64,000 bases of DNA, from positions 248,001 to 312,000 of the forward strand of contig JADKKV010000006.1 of assembly GCA_016720345.1 (NCBI GenBank), read 5' to 3'. Of this stretch, positions 37,915 through 45,736 are shown in pieces. Below the pieces are notes generated by a model that had not been told where the DNA came from, did not search any database, and worked only from the letters and a program-made list of their open reading frames with translations. Source of the DNA: Thermomonas sp. Lineage in GTDB: Bacteria > Pseudomonadota > Gammaproteobacteria > Xanthomonadales > Xanthomonadaceae. Numbering within the stretch: the stretch's first letter is position 1; each line of letters starts with the position of its first letter. A program made the translations under genes and the position numbers.

Positions 37915-38679
37915 TCACGGCAGTTCGGGCCACACCACTTCCGGCAGTGACTCGAAGCCCGGCCGGGCGAACAGGTAGCCCTGGAACAGGCGGATGCCCA
38001 TGCCGTCCAGCAGGGCGAATTCCTCGTGGGTCTGCACGCCCTCGGCGATGACCTCGATGCGGAGCGCCGCGCACACGCCCAGGATCCCGCGCACGATCGC
38101 CTGCCGCACCGGGTCCGCGTCGATGCCGCGCACCAGCGCCATGTCCAGCTTGATGATGTCCGGCTGGAACTCCGCCAGCAGGTTCAGCCCGGAATAGCCC
38201 GCCCCGAAATCGTCGATCGCGGTCTTGAAGCCCTGCCGGCGGTACTCGCGGATGATGTCCTTGAGGTGCTCCTTGTCCACCAGCTGCTCGTTCTCGGTGA
38301 CCTCGAAGATCAGCCGGGAGGTCGGGAACCCGTGCCGGCGCGCCGCCTCCAGGGTGGCGCGGATGCAGGTGGCGGCCTGGTACACCGCGTTCGGCAGGAA
38401 ATTGATGCTGACGAAGCACGGCATCTGCAACCGCGCCGCCAGCGCCACCGCCGTGCACCGGCAGGTCTGGTCGTAGGCGTAACGGTTGTCCGGGTTGACC
38501 TGCGACAGGATGGCCTCGGCCGGCTCGCCGGCGGCACCGCGCACCAGCGCCTCGTAGGCGAACACCGTGCGCGCCCGCGCATCCACGATCGGCTGGAACG
38601 CCATGGTCATCGCGAACGGCAACGCCTCATGCGGCCTGCAGGCCTTGCATGGCGGAACGCTGCTGGGCTGTTCGGTCAC
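37915..38679 (-). CDS. Stand-alone EAL-domain c-di-GMP phosphodiesterase
   Basis: Protein of about 254 residues starting at the GTG at 38679 (a gggggcgg stretch lies just upstream). Catalytic residues expected for an active EAL phosphodiesterase are present: the ExLxR motif FAYEALVRG, FVSINFLPN, FEVTENE, AIDDFGAGYSGL, IIKLDM, VIAEGVQ, and the late QGYLFARP. It should hydrolyse cyclic di-GMP to pGpG. It has no GGDEF or sensory domain, only a short Cys-containing N-terminal leader (PPCKACRPHEAL). An ATG at 38826 in the same frame is less likely because the added leader is unconserved. Confidence 0.9.
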   Translation of the reverse strand: MTEQPSSVPPCKACRPHEALPFAMTMAFQPIVDARARTVFAYEALVRGAAGEPAEAILSQVNPDNRYAYDQTCRCTAVALAARLQMPCFVSINFLPNAVYQAATCIRATLEAARRHGFPTSRLIFEVTENEQLVDKEHLKDIIREYRRQGFKTAIDDFGAGYSGLNLLAEFQPDIIKLDMALVRGIDADPVRQAIVRGILGVCAALRIEVIAEGVQTHEEFALLDGMGIRLFQGYLFARPGFESLPEVVWPELP

Positions 38680-38865
38680 GGTCCGCCCCCGGGGCGCGTG
38701 GACACCGCCAATGGAAACAGGCGGCGGGCGGCAGCACAAGCAGCCCAGGCCCCGGATGACCAAACAATGCTGGCACCCCCTACGCCAGCCCGGACCACAC
38801 CCCGATACCGGAACCGACGTGCGCATGGCCTGCTCTCAGCAGGCATCCCGCCATTCGCGAACACC

Positions 38866-38893
38866 TTGACGCTGTAATCCTTTCCATTACACT
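38866..38893 (+). promoter_or_regulatory. higBA promoter with palindromic operator
   Basis: A sigma-70-type promoter, -35 TTGACG (38866-38871) and -10 TACACT (38888-38893) with 16 bases between, overlaps a perfect inverted repeat TGTAAT (38873-38878) / ATTACA (38886-38891). The location over the -10 region and just upstream of higB is what is expected for autorepression by HigA. Confidence 0.75.
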
Positions 38894-38914
38894 GCGACGA
38901 CGTCATACCCCCTC

Positions 38915-39196
38915 ATGGTCATTCGCTCCTTCAAGCATCGCGGCCTGCAACGGCTGTTCACCGGCAGCGACCATCGCGGGATTCCCGCGCATTTCGCGGC
39001 CCGGCTGGAACGCATGCTGGACCGGCTGGACAGCGCCACCCGCGCAGACGACATGAACCTGCCCGGCTACCGCTTCCATCCGCTCACCGGCGACCGCAAG
39101 GGCAGCTTTGCAGTGTCGGTGTCGGGCAATTGGCGACTGACCTTTCGATTCCAGGGGGAAGACGCCGTGGATGTGCAGCTGGAGGACTACCACTGA
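38915..39196 (+). CDS. higB: HigB-family toxin
   Basis: A 93-residue RelE/ParE-fold mRNA interferase of the HigB group. It has VIRSFKHRGLQRLFTGSDHR, MNLPGYRFHPLTGDRKGSFA and VSGNWRLTFRF with the conserved catalytic-site residues of the family, ending VQLEDYH. It cuts mRNAs on translating ribosomes and blocks growth when free. The toxin gene comes first, as usual for higBA; its stop overlaps the antitoxin ATG by one base. Confidence 0.93.
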   Translation: MVIRSFKHRGLQRLFTGSDHRGIPAHFAARLERMLDRLDSATRADDMNLPGYRFHPLTGDRKGSFAVSVSGNWRLTFRFQGEDAVDVQLEDYH

Positions 39197-39513
39197 TGAA
39201 ATCCCTGCGCGATCCCAACCGCAAGCCCACCCACCCCGGCGCCTTGCTCCGTGAAGACGTGTTGCCCGCCCTGGGCATGACCCAGACCGAATTCGCCCGG
39301 CGACTGTCGGTCAGCCGGTTGACCGTGTCGGAAATCCTGCTGGAAAAACGCGGCCTGTCCGCGGACATCGCCCTGCGCATCGGCAAGCTGCTCAACACCA
39401 CCCCGGAAAGCTGGCTGCGCATGCAGACCGCGCTCGACCTGTGGCAAGCCCGGCAACACGCAGGCACCCTGGTGAAGATCAAGCCGCTGCCGCGGGACGT
39501 GCAGCGGGCGTAG
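39196..39513 (+). CDS. higA: HigA-family antitoxin
   Basis: A 105-residue XRE-family helix-turn-helix antitoxin. The HigA signature HPGALLREDVLPALGMTQTE is followed by FARRLSVSRLTVSEILLEKR, the DNA-recognition helix. It neutralises HigB and, together with it, represses the operon through the palindrome upstream. It starts at the tgatg overlap with higB. A short relic of an antitoxin-like C-terminus follows the gene. Confidence 0.93.
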   Translation: MKSLRDPNRKPTHPGALLREDVLPALGMTQTEFARRLSVSRLTVSEILLEKRGLSADIALRIGKLLNTTPESWLRMQTALDLWQARQHAGTLVKIKPLPRDVQRA

Positions 39514-39528
39514 GGTCGAGCCCCCGCC

Positions 39529-39618
39529 TTCAACGACACCGCGCTGACCCTGGACACGTTGAGCAAGGCGGCCGCGGCACTGGGGTGCAGGCTGCGGTTC
39601 GAGCTGGTGGCGTCCTGA
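39529..39618 (+). pseudogene. Orphan C-terminal fragment of an XRE-type antitoxin
   Basis: Directly after higA, 29 codons and a stop read FNDTALTLDTLSKAAAALGC followed by RLRFELVAS. This matches the C-terminal end seen in small HTH_XRE antitoxins (T-L-x-K-x-A-x-A-L-G-C-x-L). There is no start codon in a plausible place, so it is a relic of another toxin-antitoxin gene at this site. Confidence 0.55.
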
Positions 39619-39627
39619 GGAAATGCG

Positions 39628-40278
39628 CTACCCCAGCAGCCACTCCGTCAACGTCGCCGCAACCCCGCCCTGCCACAGCATGCCGAACAGCACCAGGTTG
39701 GCCACCACCGTGATCCGGAACCCGCGCTGGAAGGACGCCTTCGCCGTCTTGTGGCGCGCCACCTGCTGCGCGATCAGGCCGCCGGGCCAACCGCCGGCAA
39801 GATCCAGCAGATGCAGCGTGCTTTCGGGCGTGCGCCGCCATCCGGCTTTCCCCGCAACTTCCTTGTCGAAGCCGTACATCAGGTACGAGGCACAGCTCAC
39901 CAGCAGGTAGAGCAGCGGGAGTACCGCGGGGACAAGGCCCGCCACCATCAGGACGACTGCCGCCAGCAGGAACGAAGCGCCCAGGGCCAACCTCGGGATG
40001 CGCCTGGGCGGCGTTCGCTGGTGTGCCGGGCGCTTGCCCTTCGCGGCCGCCGCCGGCGTCGGCACACGCTGCCCGGCGAAGCGAACGCTGGTGGCATTCA
40101 GGCGCCCCCGCGCATCCGGTGCGGTGTCGTACGAGATCAGGTCGCCTTCCACCGGCCGACGGCCGGACACCTGGAACGCCTTGATATGCACGAAGGCGCG
40201 CGCGCCGCCGTCATGCGGCGTGACGAAGCCGTAGCCCTTGTCGTCGTTCCAGTTGGTGATGCGGCCTGCGTGTCTCAT
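39628..40278 (-). CDS. Cold-shock domain protein fused to DUF1294
   Basis: A 216-residue protein from the ATG at 40278. Residues 1-70 form a cold-shock (OB-fold) domain: GRITNWNDDKGYGFVTPHDG, a variant of RNP-1, with AFVHIKAF as RNP-2. The C-terminal DUF1294 domain has three hydrophobic helices (LALGASFLLAAVVLMVAGLV; ALPLLYLLVS-like; ITVVANLVLFGMLWQGG) and the signature YGFDKEVAGKAGWRRTPEST. It is a membrane protein probably with RNA-binding ability; the function is unknown. A REP sequence lies upstream of its start. Confidence 0.88.
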   Translation of the reverse strand: MRHAGRITNWNDDKGYGFVTPHDGGARAFVHIKAFQVSGRRPVEGDLISYDTAPDARGRLNATSVRFAGQRVPTPAAAAKGKRPAHQRTPPRRIPRLALGASFLLAAVVLMVAGLVPAVLPLLYLLVSCASYLMYGFDKEVAGKAGWRRTPESTLHLLDLAGGWPGGLIAQQVARHKTAKASFQRGFRITVVANLVLFGMLWQGGVAATLTEWLLG

Positions 40279-40291
40279 GTGCGTTTGCTGT

Positions 40292-40317
40292 CCTGTGGGA
40301 GCGGCTTCAGCCGCGAC
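40292..40317. repeat. REP-like sequence
   Basis: cctgtgggagcggcttcagc followed by cgcgac matches the repeat at 37841-37866. It lies between the cold-shock/DUF1294 gene and the end of hsdR, marking the left border of the restriction locus. Confidence 0.7.
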
Positions 40318-40322
40318 CCATC

Positions 40323-43300
40323 TCACTGCGACAACGAGCGCTCCATCGATCGTCCTCGAAGAGCCTCATACAACTGCCCCGGCCCCAACAGGATGTCCTT
40401 CAAACCATCGCGCACTCGTTCGGAGCCCAGCGCCTGGCTGCTCATCGTGGTGTGCGCATCAAGCGCATCCATGATTGCGTGCAGTAGCGCATCTTTGAGA
40501 TCTGGGGAGTTGGCAAATTGCTCCTTGCTGTTGCTCGCAGCTTGCTGGGCCAACGTACTGTTCTCCAGCAACTTGCCCTTCAAGACTCCATTTACATAGA
40601 CGAGCTGATCGTCCTCCGTCAGCTGGCCTTCGAACAAGCCATTCACCTTGTCGATGATCTCGGCAAGATAAGCGTGCTCCTTGTCCTGCACGTGGCCACT
40701 TCCTACGGCATCCATGGGCGGCAACGTCAGCGCTTCCCCCGCTCCGAGATAGAGTGGATTCGCACTGCCCCGGCGCAGGGTGTGATGCGTGAGCACCACT
40801 TTCGACAGATCCACTGTTTCGCGTTCCCTGCCGAACTCGAGCAGCGGCAACAAGCGCTTGTAAAAGATGAAGCGCTTTTCGATGTCGGTATTGCCGTAGT
40901 CGAACATCTGCGAGAGGAACGCGTAGAGCCGCACGTACGCACCCAAGTCCCCCTTGAACAGCACCAGTGCGTCCAGGGTTACCTTCGCCGCCTTGATCGC
41001 GTCATCGTCGTGCGCAGCCTCTGCGGCCGCCTTTGCCTGCTGGGCGACCCGATAGCGCTTCAGCAGGCGGTCGGCGACGGGTGCGATCGCAGCGCTGAGT
41101 TGGGCTTGCGTACCGGCCGGGTCCGTCTCCACCTTGGCGACGCGATCGACCTCGAAGTGGTCGTAGTGGCCGCTGGCGTCAAGCTTGGCGCGCAGATCAA
41201 AGATCAGGTTCGGATCGGTGGTGGCTTCCAGTGCGGCGGTTTCGTAATACGTTTGGAACGCCTTCAGGACTTCCGCCGGATCGTTGACGAAGTCCAGGAT
41301 GTACGTGGTGTCCTTTCCGGGGTGCGCGCGGTTGAGACGGGACAGGGTCTGCACCGCCTGAATCCCGCCGAGCAGCTTGTCCACGTACATCCCGCACAAC
41401 AGTGGCTGGTCGAAGCCGGTCTGGAACTTGTTGGCTACCAGCAGCAGGTGGAATTCCGATTTGGCAAAGGCCTCGCGGATATCGCCCTTCAAGTTTGGGT
41501 TGAGCGGCTTGCTGGTTTCGGTCACGGGCTCGGGGTAGCTCTCGGGGTCGTTGACCTCACCGGAGAACGCGACGAGCACGCCGAGGGGATAGCCCTGGCG
41601 TTCGATATAGCCACGGATCGCCTTTTGCCAGCGCACCGCTTCCTTGCGCGAACCCACCACCACCATGGCCTTCGCCTTGCCATCCAGCAGCGGCTGCACG
41701 TTCTCGCGGTAGTGCTCCACCACGATTTGCACTTTGGCAGCGATGTTGTATGCATGCAGGCGAACCCACTGCATGATGCCTTTCATGGCCGTGGACCGCT
41801 CCACCGCCGTCTGGTCGAACTCCTGGCCTTCGTGTGCCAACCGGAACGCCAGGTCGTACGGCGTGTAATTGAGTAGCACGTCGAGGATGAAACCCTCCTC
41901 GATCGCCTGGCGCATCGAATAGACATGGAAAGGCTGCGGCAGGCCATCCGCGCCCGGTCGGCCGAATAGTTCCAAAGTCTTGGACTTGGGCGTGGCGGTA
42001 AAGGCGAGGTAGGTCAGGCCTTCGTTCGCACCGGCGCGGGCCGCCATGCCCGCCGCCAGCAACGCTTCGGTATCGACTTCGCCGCCGTCCTGCAGCTCTG
42101 CCCATTCCTGGGTGCTCAGCAACTGCTTTAGCTTGGCGGCGGACTCCCCCGTCTGCGAGCTATGCGCTTCGTCGGCAATGACTGCAAAGCGCTTGCCCTC
42201 TGTCGCCGCAAGTTCCTGCACGGCCTGCAACGCAAACGGGAAGGTCTGGATGGTGCAGACGATGATCTTCTTGCCATCCTTCAGCGCCTGCCCCAGCTCC
42301 GCGCTCTTGCTGCCGGAACCGCCAGTGATGGTGGCCACCACGCCGGTGGTGCGCTCGAAGTCGAAGATGGCTTCCTGTAGCTGCGCATCCAGCACGTTGC
42401 GGTCGGACACCACCAGCACACTGTCGAACAGCTTGCGGTTCTCGGCATCGTGCAGGTCGGCCAGGAAGTGCGCGCTCCAGGCGATGGAGTTGGTCTTGCC
42501 GGAGCCGGCGGAATGCTGGATCAGGTAGCGCTGCCCTGCTCCATTCGCCAGGACATCGGCGACCAGTTTCCGGGTGGCATCCAGTTGGTGGTAGCGCGGG
42601 AAGATCACGCTGGCCAGTTGCTTGCGCTCATCGCGCTTGCCGATCAGATAGCGACCCAGGATTTCCAGCCAGCTGTCGCGCGCCCAGACCTGTTCCCACA
42701 GGTAGCTGGTGGCAAAGCCTTCGGGATTCGGTGCATTGCCCGCGCCGCCTGCGTTGCCGCGATTGAACGGCAGGAAACGCGTGGCTGCGCCTTGCAGGCG
42801 CGTGGTCATCATCACCTCGGCCTGGCTCACTGCGAAATGCACCAGCGCCCCGCCCGGGAAACCCAGCAACGGCTCCGCACGCCCGCCCTTCGGTTGCGGA
42901 TGGCGGTCGAAGCGGTACTGGTCCACCGCATCGCCCACGGACTGGGTGAAGTCGGATTTGAGTTCCGCCGTGGCCACGGCAATGCCGTTGACGAACAGCA
43001 CCAGATCCACGCAGTCCTGAGGGTTGTTAAACGAATGCCGGATCTGCCGCACCACACGCAGGTGATTCGCCGCGTAGTGCTGCTGGATGACCGGGTTCAT
43101 CGCCAGCGCCGGCTTGAACTGCACCACGGACAGCGGCGCCTTCAGCCCCACCATTTCCACGCCACGGCGCAGCACGTCCAGGGTGCCTCGCTCGTCCAAG
43201 CTCTTGCGCACGCGGGCGGCCACGCGCTCGCCGAGTTGCGGGCCGTGCGTCTTGATGAGTGCCTGCCAGCTGGCCTGCTGCGTCTGTTCGATCCATGCCA

Positions 43301-43430
43301 GCAAATCCGGCAGAAACAGCGCATGTTCACGGTCGTAGTGCGCAGCGTCGCCCTCTGCATACAGCCATCCGTTGGCAGCCAGGTGCTCGCAAATTTCGCG
43401 CTCGAAGTGGTGTTCGCGGTGCAGGTTCAT
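40323..43430 (-). CDS. hsdR: Type I restriction endonuclease subunit HsdR
   Basis: The motor and nuclease subunit of the type I restriction-modification system, 1035 residues. The N-terminal nuclease domain has LVLFVNGIAVATAELKSDFT with the PD-(D/E)xK elements. The helicase domains show IQHSAGSGKTNSIAW (Walker A, near residue 310), VIADEAHSSQ (DEAx box), LAFTATPKSKTLELFG, and VANKFQTGFDQPLLC plus QTLSRLNRAHPGK (motifs V and VI). It starts at 43430, overlapping the HEPN gene stop by four bases, so it is transcribed behind that TA-like pair and not directly behind hsdS. Confidence 0.96.
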   Translation of the reverse strand: MNLHREHHFEREICEHLAANGWLYAEGDAAHYDREHALFLPDLLAWIEQTQQASWQALIKTHGPQLGERVAARVRKSLDERGTLDVLRRGVEMVGLKAPLSVVQFKPALAMNPVIQQHYAANHLRVVRQIRHSFNNPQDCVDLVLFVNGIAVATAELKSDFTQSVGDAVDQYRFDRHPQPKGGRAEPLLGFPGGALVHFAVSQAEVMMTTRLQGAATRFLPFNRGNAGGAGNAPNPEGFATSYLWEQVWARDSWLEILGRYLIGKRDERKQLASVIFPRYHQLDATRKLVADVLANGAGQRYLIQHSAGSGKTNSIAWSAHFLADLHDAENRKLFDSVLVVSDRNVLDAQLQEAIFDFERTTGVVATITGGSGSKSAELGQALKDGKKIIVCTIQTFPFALQAVQELAATEGKRFAVIADEAHSSQTGESAAKLKQLLSTQEWAELQDGGEVDTEALLAAGMAARAGANEGLTYLAFTATPKSKTLELFGRPGADGLPQPFHVYSMRQAIEEGFILDVLLNYTPYDLAFRLAHEGQEFDQTAVERSTAMKGIMQWVRLHAYNIAAKVQIVVEHYRENVQPLLDGKAKAMVVVGSRKEAVRWQKAIRGYIERQGYPLGVLVAFSGEVNDPESYPEPVTETSKPLNPNLKGDIREAFAKSEFHLLLVANKFQTGFDQPLLCGMYVDKLLGGIQAVQTLSRLNRAHPGKDTTYILDFVNDPAEVLKAFQTYYETAALEATTDPNLIFDLRAKLDASGHYDHFEVDRVAKVETDPAGTQAQLSAAIAPVADRLLKRYRVAQQAKAAAEAAHDDDAIKAAKVTLDALVLFKGDLGAYVRLYAFLSQMFDYGNTDIEKRFIFYKRLLPLLEFGRERETVDLSKVVLTHHTLRRGSANPLYLGAGEALTLPPMDAVGSGHVQDKEHAYLAEIIDKVNGLFEGQLTEDDQLVYVNGVLKGKLLENSTLAQQAASNSKEQFANSPDLKDALLHAIMDALDAHTTMSSQALGSERVRDGLKDILLGPGQLYEALRGRSMERSLSQ

Positions 43431-43876
43431 GCCTCGGCCACCAGTTCGGGATGGGATGCACGCAGCCACGCGTCGGTGTGCGCCAGCAGCTGCTCTGCCT
43501 CTTCGATGCAAGCGGCCAGCACGCCATCGGCAATGGGGTCGCCCACGTAGTCGTTGATGTTGCGCTGCTTGCGCAGGCCATCCAGCACGATCACCTTCGC
43601 CGTGGGCACGCCCATGCTCAGGGTGAGGCACTGGATGGCGGTCTGGTGATGGCCCGGCTGGCTGGTGGAGGTGCGGTAGCCATTCGCCCACAGGCCCAGC
43701 ATCGCGCACTGCATGATGCACTTATAGGCCGCATCGAACCGGTTGTCGTTGCCGATCGCGTCCACCCGTGCATCCGCCAGGTTGCGCCGGGCCGCAGCCA
43801 GCAACTTCAGGACCGAAGCGCGGTCAGCGGCGTGCTGTTGCAGCTGGCGCGTTCCCAGCAAGTTCTGCAAGGTCAT
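43427..43876 (-). CDS. HEPN-like protein (candidate toxin)
   Basis: A 149-residue, mainly helical protein with features of the HEPN superfamily: SVLKLLAAARRNLADARVDA, then RFDAAYKCIMQCAMLGLWAN, and the candidate motif LRKQRNINDYVGD where classical HepT-type toxins have Rx4-6H. The histidine appears replaced by aspartate or asparagine, so RNase activity is uncertain. It sits between the MNT-type nucleotidyltransferase gene (53-base overlap) and hsdR (four-base overlap). HEPN/MNT pairs form toxin-antitoxin systems in which MNT adds AMP to the HEPN toxin. Confidence 0.72.
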   Translation of the reverse strand: MTLQNLLGTRQLQQHAADRASVLKLLAAARRNLADARVDAIGNDNRFDAAYKCIMQCAMLGLWANGYRTSTSQPGHHQTAIQCLTLSMGVPTAKVIVLDGLRKQRNINDYVGDPIADGVLAACIEEAEQLLAHTDAWLRASHPELVAEA

Positions 43877-44453
43877 CCTTATCCCCCATCAGGAACACCA
43901 CGGGCTTTCCCGTTATCTCGCGCACGAAGGCCTCGCCCCGCCCCGCACGCTGCACGAATTCGGCCGGTGAATACAACACCGGATTGATCTCGCGGCCCAG
44001 CGTCTGTTGCGCCGGATACAGCGCCTGTACCAGTTCCGCGAATCCCGCCTCGCCCACCACCAACAAGTCGATGTCGCTGCCACTCGATTGCGCGCCGCGC
44101 GCCACTGAGCCGAACACCAGCGCCACTTGGATCTTCGATGCCAGTGGCGACAGCGCCTCGCGCAGCACCGCCGCCGCGCCATGGGTCTTGCGGAAGATGG
44201 CCGCCAGGTCTTCGAACATCGGACACGCCCGGTTCGCCTGGTAACGCACCTGGTTGCCGTGTTCGCTGCGCAATACCAGGCCGGCTTCGGTCAGCTTGTC
44301 CAGTTCACGCATCAGGGTGCCGGCGTTGCTGGCGGTGAGGCGCGCCAGCTCGCGCAGGTGGAAGCCTTCCCCCGGCTGCAGCAGCAGCACGGCCAGCGCA
44401 CGTTGGCGGGTGCCGGCGAACAGCAGGTCCATGAGGGCGGTGGTGTTGCTCAT
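43824..44453 (-). CDS. HTH-MNT nucleotidyltransferase (candidate antitoxin)
   Basis: A 209-residue protein from the ATG at 44453. The N-terminal winged helix (residues 8-85: FAGTRQRALAVLLLQPGEGF; LRELARLTASNAGTLMRELD) is followed by a minimal nucleotidyltransferase domain with ALVFGSVARGAQSSGSDIDL, the complete GSxARG...SDxD motif. Such HTH-MNT proteins AMPylate HEPN toxins and repress their own operon. It is the first gene of the minus-strand unit MNT-HEPN-hsdR. An inverted repeat just upstream of the start is a likely operator. Confidence 0.85.
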   Translation of the reverse strand: MSNTTALMDLLFAGTRQRALAVLLLQPGEGFHLRELARLTASNAGTLMRELDKLTEAGLVLRSEHGNQVRYQANRACPMFEDLAAIFRKTHGAAAVLREALSPLASKIQVALVFGSVARGAQSSGSDIDLLVVGEAGFAELVQALYPAQQTLGREINPVLYSPAEFVQRAGRGEAFVREITGKPVVFLMGDKDDLAELAGNAPAATARR

Positions 44454-44464
44454 TTGGCAACGAA

Positions 44465-44483
44465 TGTTGCATATCCGGCAACA
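44465..44483 (-). promoter_or_regulatory. Putative operator upstream of the MNT gene
   Basis: A perfect six-base inverted repeat TGTTGC-N7-GCAACA lies 12 bases before the start of the MNT gene. A second half-site GCAAC at 44456-44460 precedes it. Placement suggests autoregulation by the winged-helix domain of that protein. Confidence 0.55.
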
Positions 44484-44591
44484 CTCCTGCAAGCGTCTTG
44501 GTTGGACAGGGGCAAGCAGAGGAGTTCCACAGCACTGGTCCGGCTACGCATTAGAATGACGAAGCCAGCCTTGCCTGGAGGTACCTCGCTC

Positions 44592-45278
44592 ATGACCAAG
44601 ACCGATATCCGCCACCAGCCGGCCTACTCCGTTGCCGAAGCTGCCCGCTACCTGAAAGTAGCGCCGGCAACGTTGCGTTCGTGGGTCGTCGGTCGCCCCT
44701 ATCCGACTGGCGCAGGCACCGCGCATTCCAAGCCGGTTATTCGGGCAGCCGGGACTCCGCCGCCCACGCTGTCCTTCTGGAACTTGATCGAGGCACATGT
44801 GTTGCGTTCGCTGCGCACCGACCATGGTGTGCCCATGGATGCGCTGCGCCGCGCAGTCGCCTATGCGGAGAAGAGCCTCCAGATCGAGCGCCTGCTGCTT
44901 AGCCCCGAGCTGCGCACCGACGCCGGCAAGCTCCTGCTGGAACGCTACGGCGAATTGATCGAACTATCCGCATCCGGGCAGATCGCAATGCGCAGCCTGC
45001 TCAATTCGCATCTTGCACGTGTGGAATGGGACGAGTGGAAGTTCCCAGTGCGTCTGTATCCCTTCACCTCGAGCGGCGTGGGTAGCGGCGATAAGCGCCC
45101 GGTCGCGATCGCCGCCAACATCGCCTTCGGCCGCCCCGTCCTGGTCCATGGCGGCATCACCACCGCAACCATCGCCGAACGCATTGATGCGGGTGAGAGC
45201 ATCGCCGATTTGGCAGATGACTACGATGTGCTTCCCGAAGACATCGAGGAAGCTGTGCTGTACGAGCACGCGGCCTGA
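44592..45278 (+). CDS. DUF433 antitoxin with MerR-like HTH
   Basis: A 228-residue protein. The N-terminal helix-turn-helix (YSVAEAARYLKVAPATLRSW) resembles MerR-type DNA-binding domains, and the C-terminal DUF433 domain contains RPVLVHGGITTATIAERIDA, ending VLPEDIEEAVLYEHAA. DUF433 proteins are antitoxins of PIN-like (VapC-type) toxins, and one follows nine bases downstream. The ATG at 44592 has ggagg ten bases upstream; another in-frame ATG at 44556 lacks one. The gene is on the plus strand, opposite to the restriction genes around it. Confidence 0.87.
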   Translation: MTKTDIRHQPAYSVAEAARYLKVAPATLRSWVVGRPYPTGAGTAHSKPVIRAAGTPPPTLSFWNLIEAHVLRSLRTDHGVPMDALRRAVAYAEKSLQIERLLLSPELRTDAGKLLLERYGELIELSASGQIAMRSLLNSHLARVEWDEWKFPVRLYPFTSSGVGSGDKRPVAIAANIAFGRPVLVHGGITTATIAERIDAGESIADLADDYDVLPEDIEEAVLYEHAA

Positions 45279-45287
45279 GGCCCCTGC

Positions 45288-45713
45288 TTGAATCCGGTTT
45301 TTTTTACCGACCGTGATCTCGGCAAGAAATTTCCCGGGATCCTGCGCAACGCGGGCCTGGTGGTCGAACGCCATGCGGATCATTTCGAGCAGGATTGCCC
45401 GGACCCGGACTGGCTCAGCGAGGTCGGGCGTCGTGGATGGATCGCGATCACTCACGACGGGCGCATTCGTTACAAGCCCAATGAGTTGGCGGCTGTCATC
45501 GAGCATCGCGTTGCGCTCCTGGTGATGATCGGCGCCGCACCTTACCCGCAACTGGCGCACGCCTTCGTCAACACGAAGCACCGCGTCCTGCACTTCATCG
45601 AACGTCACGCGGCGCCCTACATCGCCAAGGTCTACCGCCCTGCTGCCCCTGATGTGGAGAAGAATCCGGCCTCAGCCGGGCGAATCGAACTCTGGTACCC
45701 CACAAAGCGTTGA
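45288..45713 (+). CDS. PIN-like toxin partner of the DUF433 protein
   Basis: A 141-residue PIN-like RNase-fold protein: FFTDRDLGKKFPGILRNAGL gives the first acidic residues, DPDWLSEVGRRGWIAITHDG gives the second acidic group and the threonine/aspartate motif, and a basic helix follows. This is the VapC45/PIN-like type usually paired with DUF433 antitoxins. It ends at 45713, convergent with hsdS and separated from it by 23 bases. Confidence 0.85.
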   Translation: MNPVFFTDRDLGKKFPGILRNAGLVVERHADHFEQDCPDPDWLSEVGRRGWIAITHDGRIRYKPNELAAVIEHRVALLVMIGAAPYPQLAHAFVNTKHRVLHFIERHAAPYIAKVYRPAAPDVEKNPASAGRIELWYPTKR

Positions 45714-45736
45714 GCCGCCAGCATCGCGCTCGATGC

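Noticed and set aside
39130-39195. An earlier start for higA
   Set aside because: It would lie inside the higB coding sequence and add an unconserved glycine/arginine segment; the tgatg overlap at 39196 is the normal arrangement.
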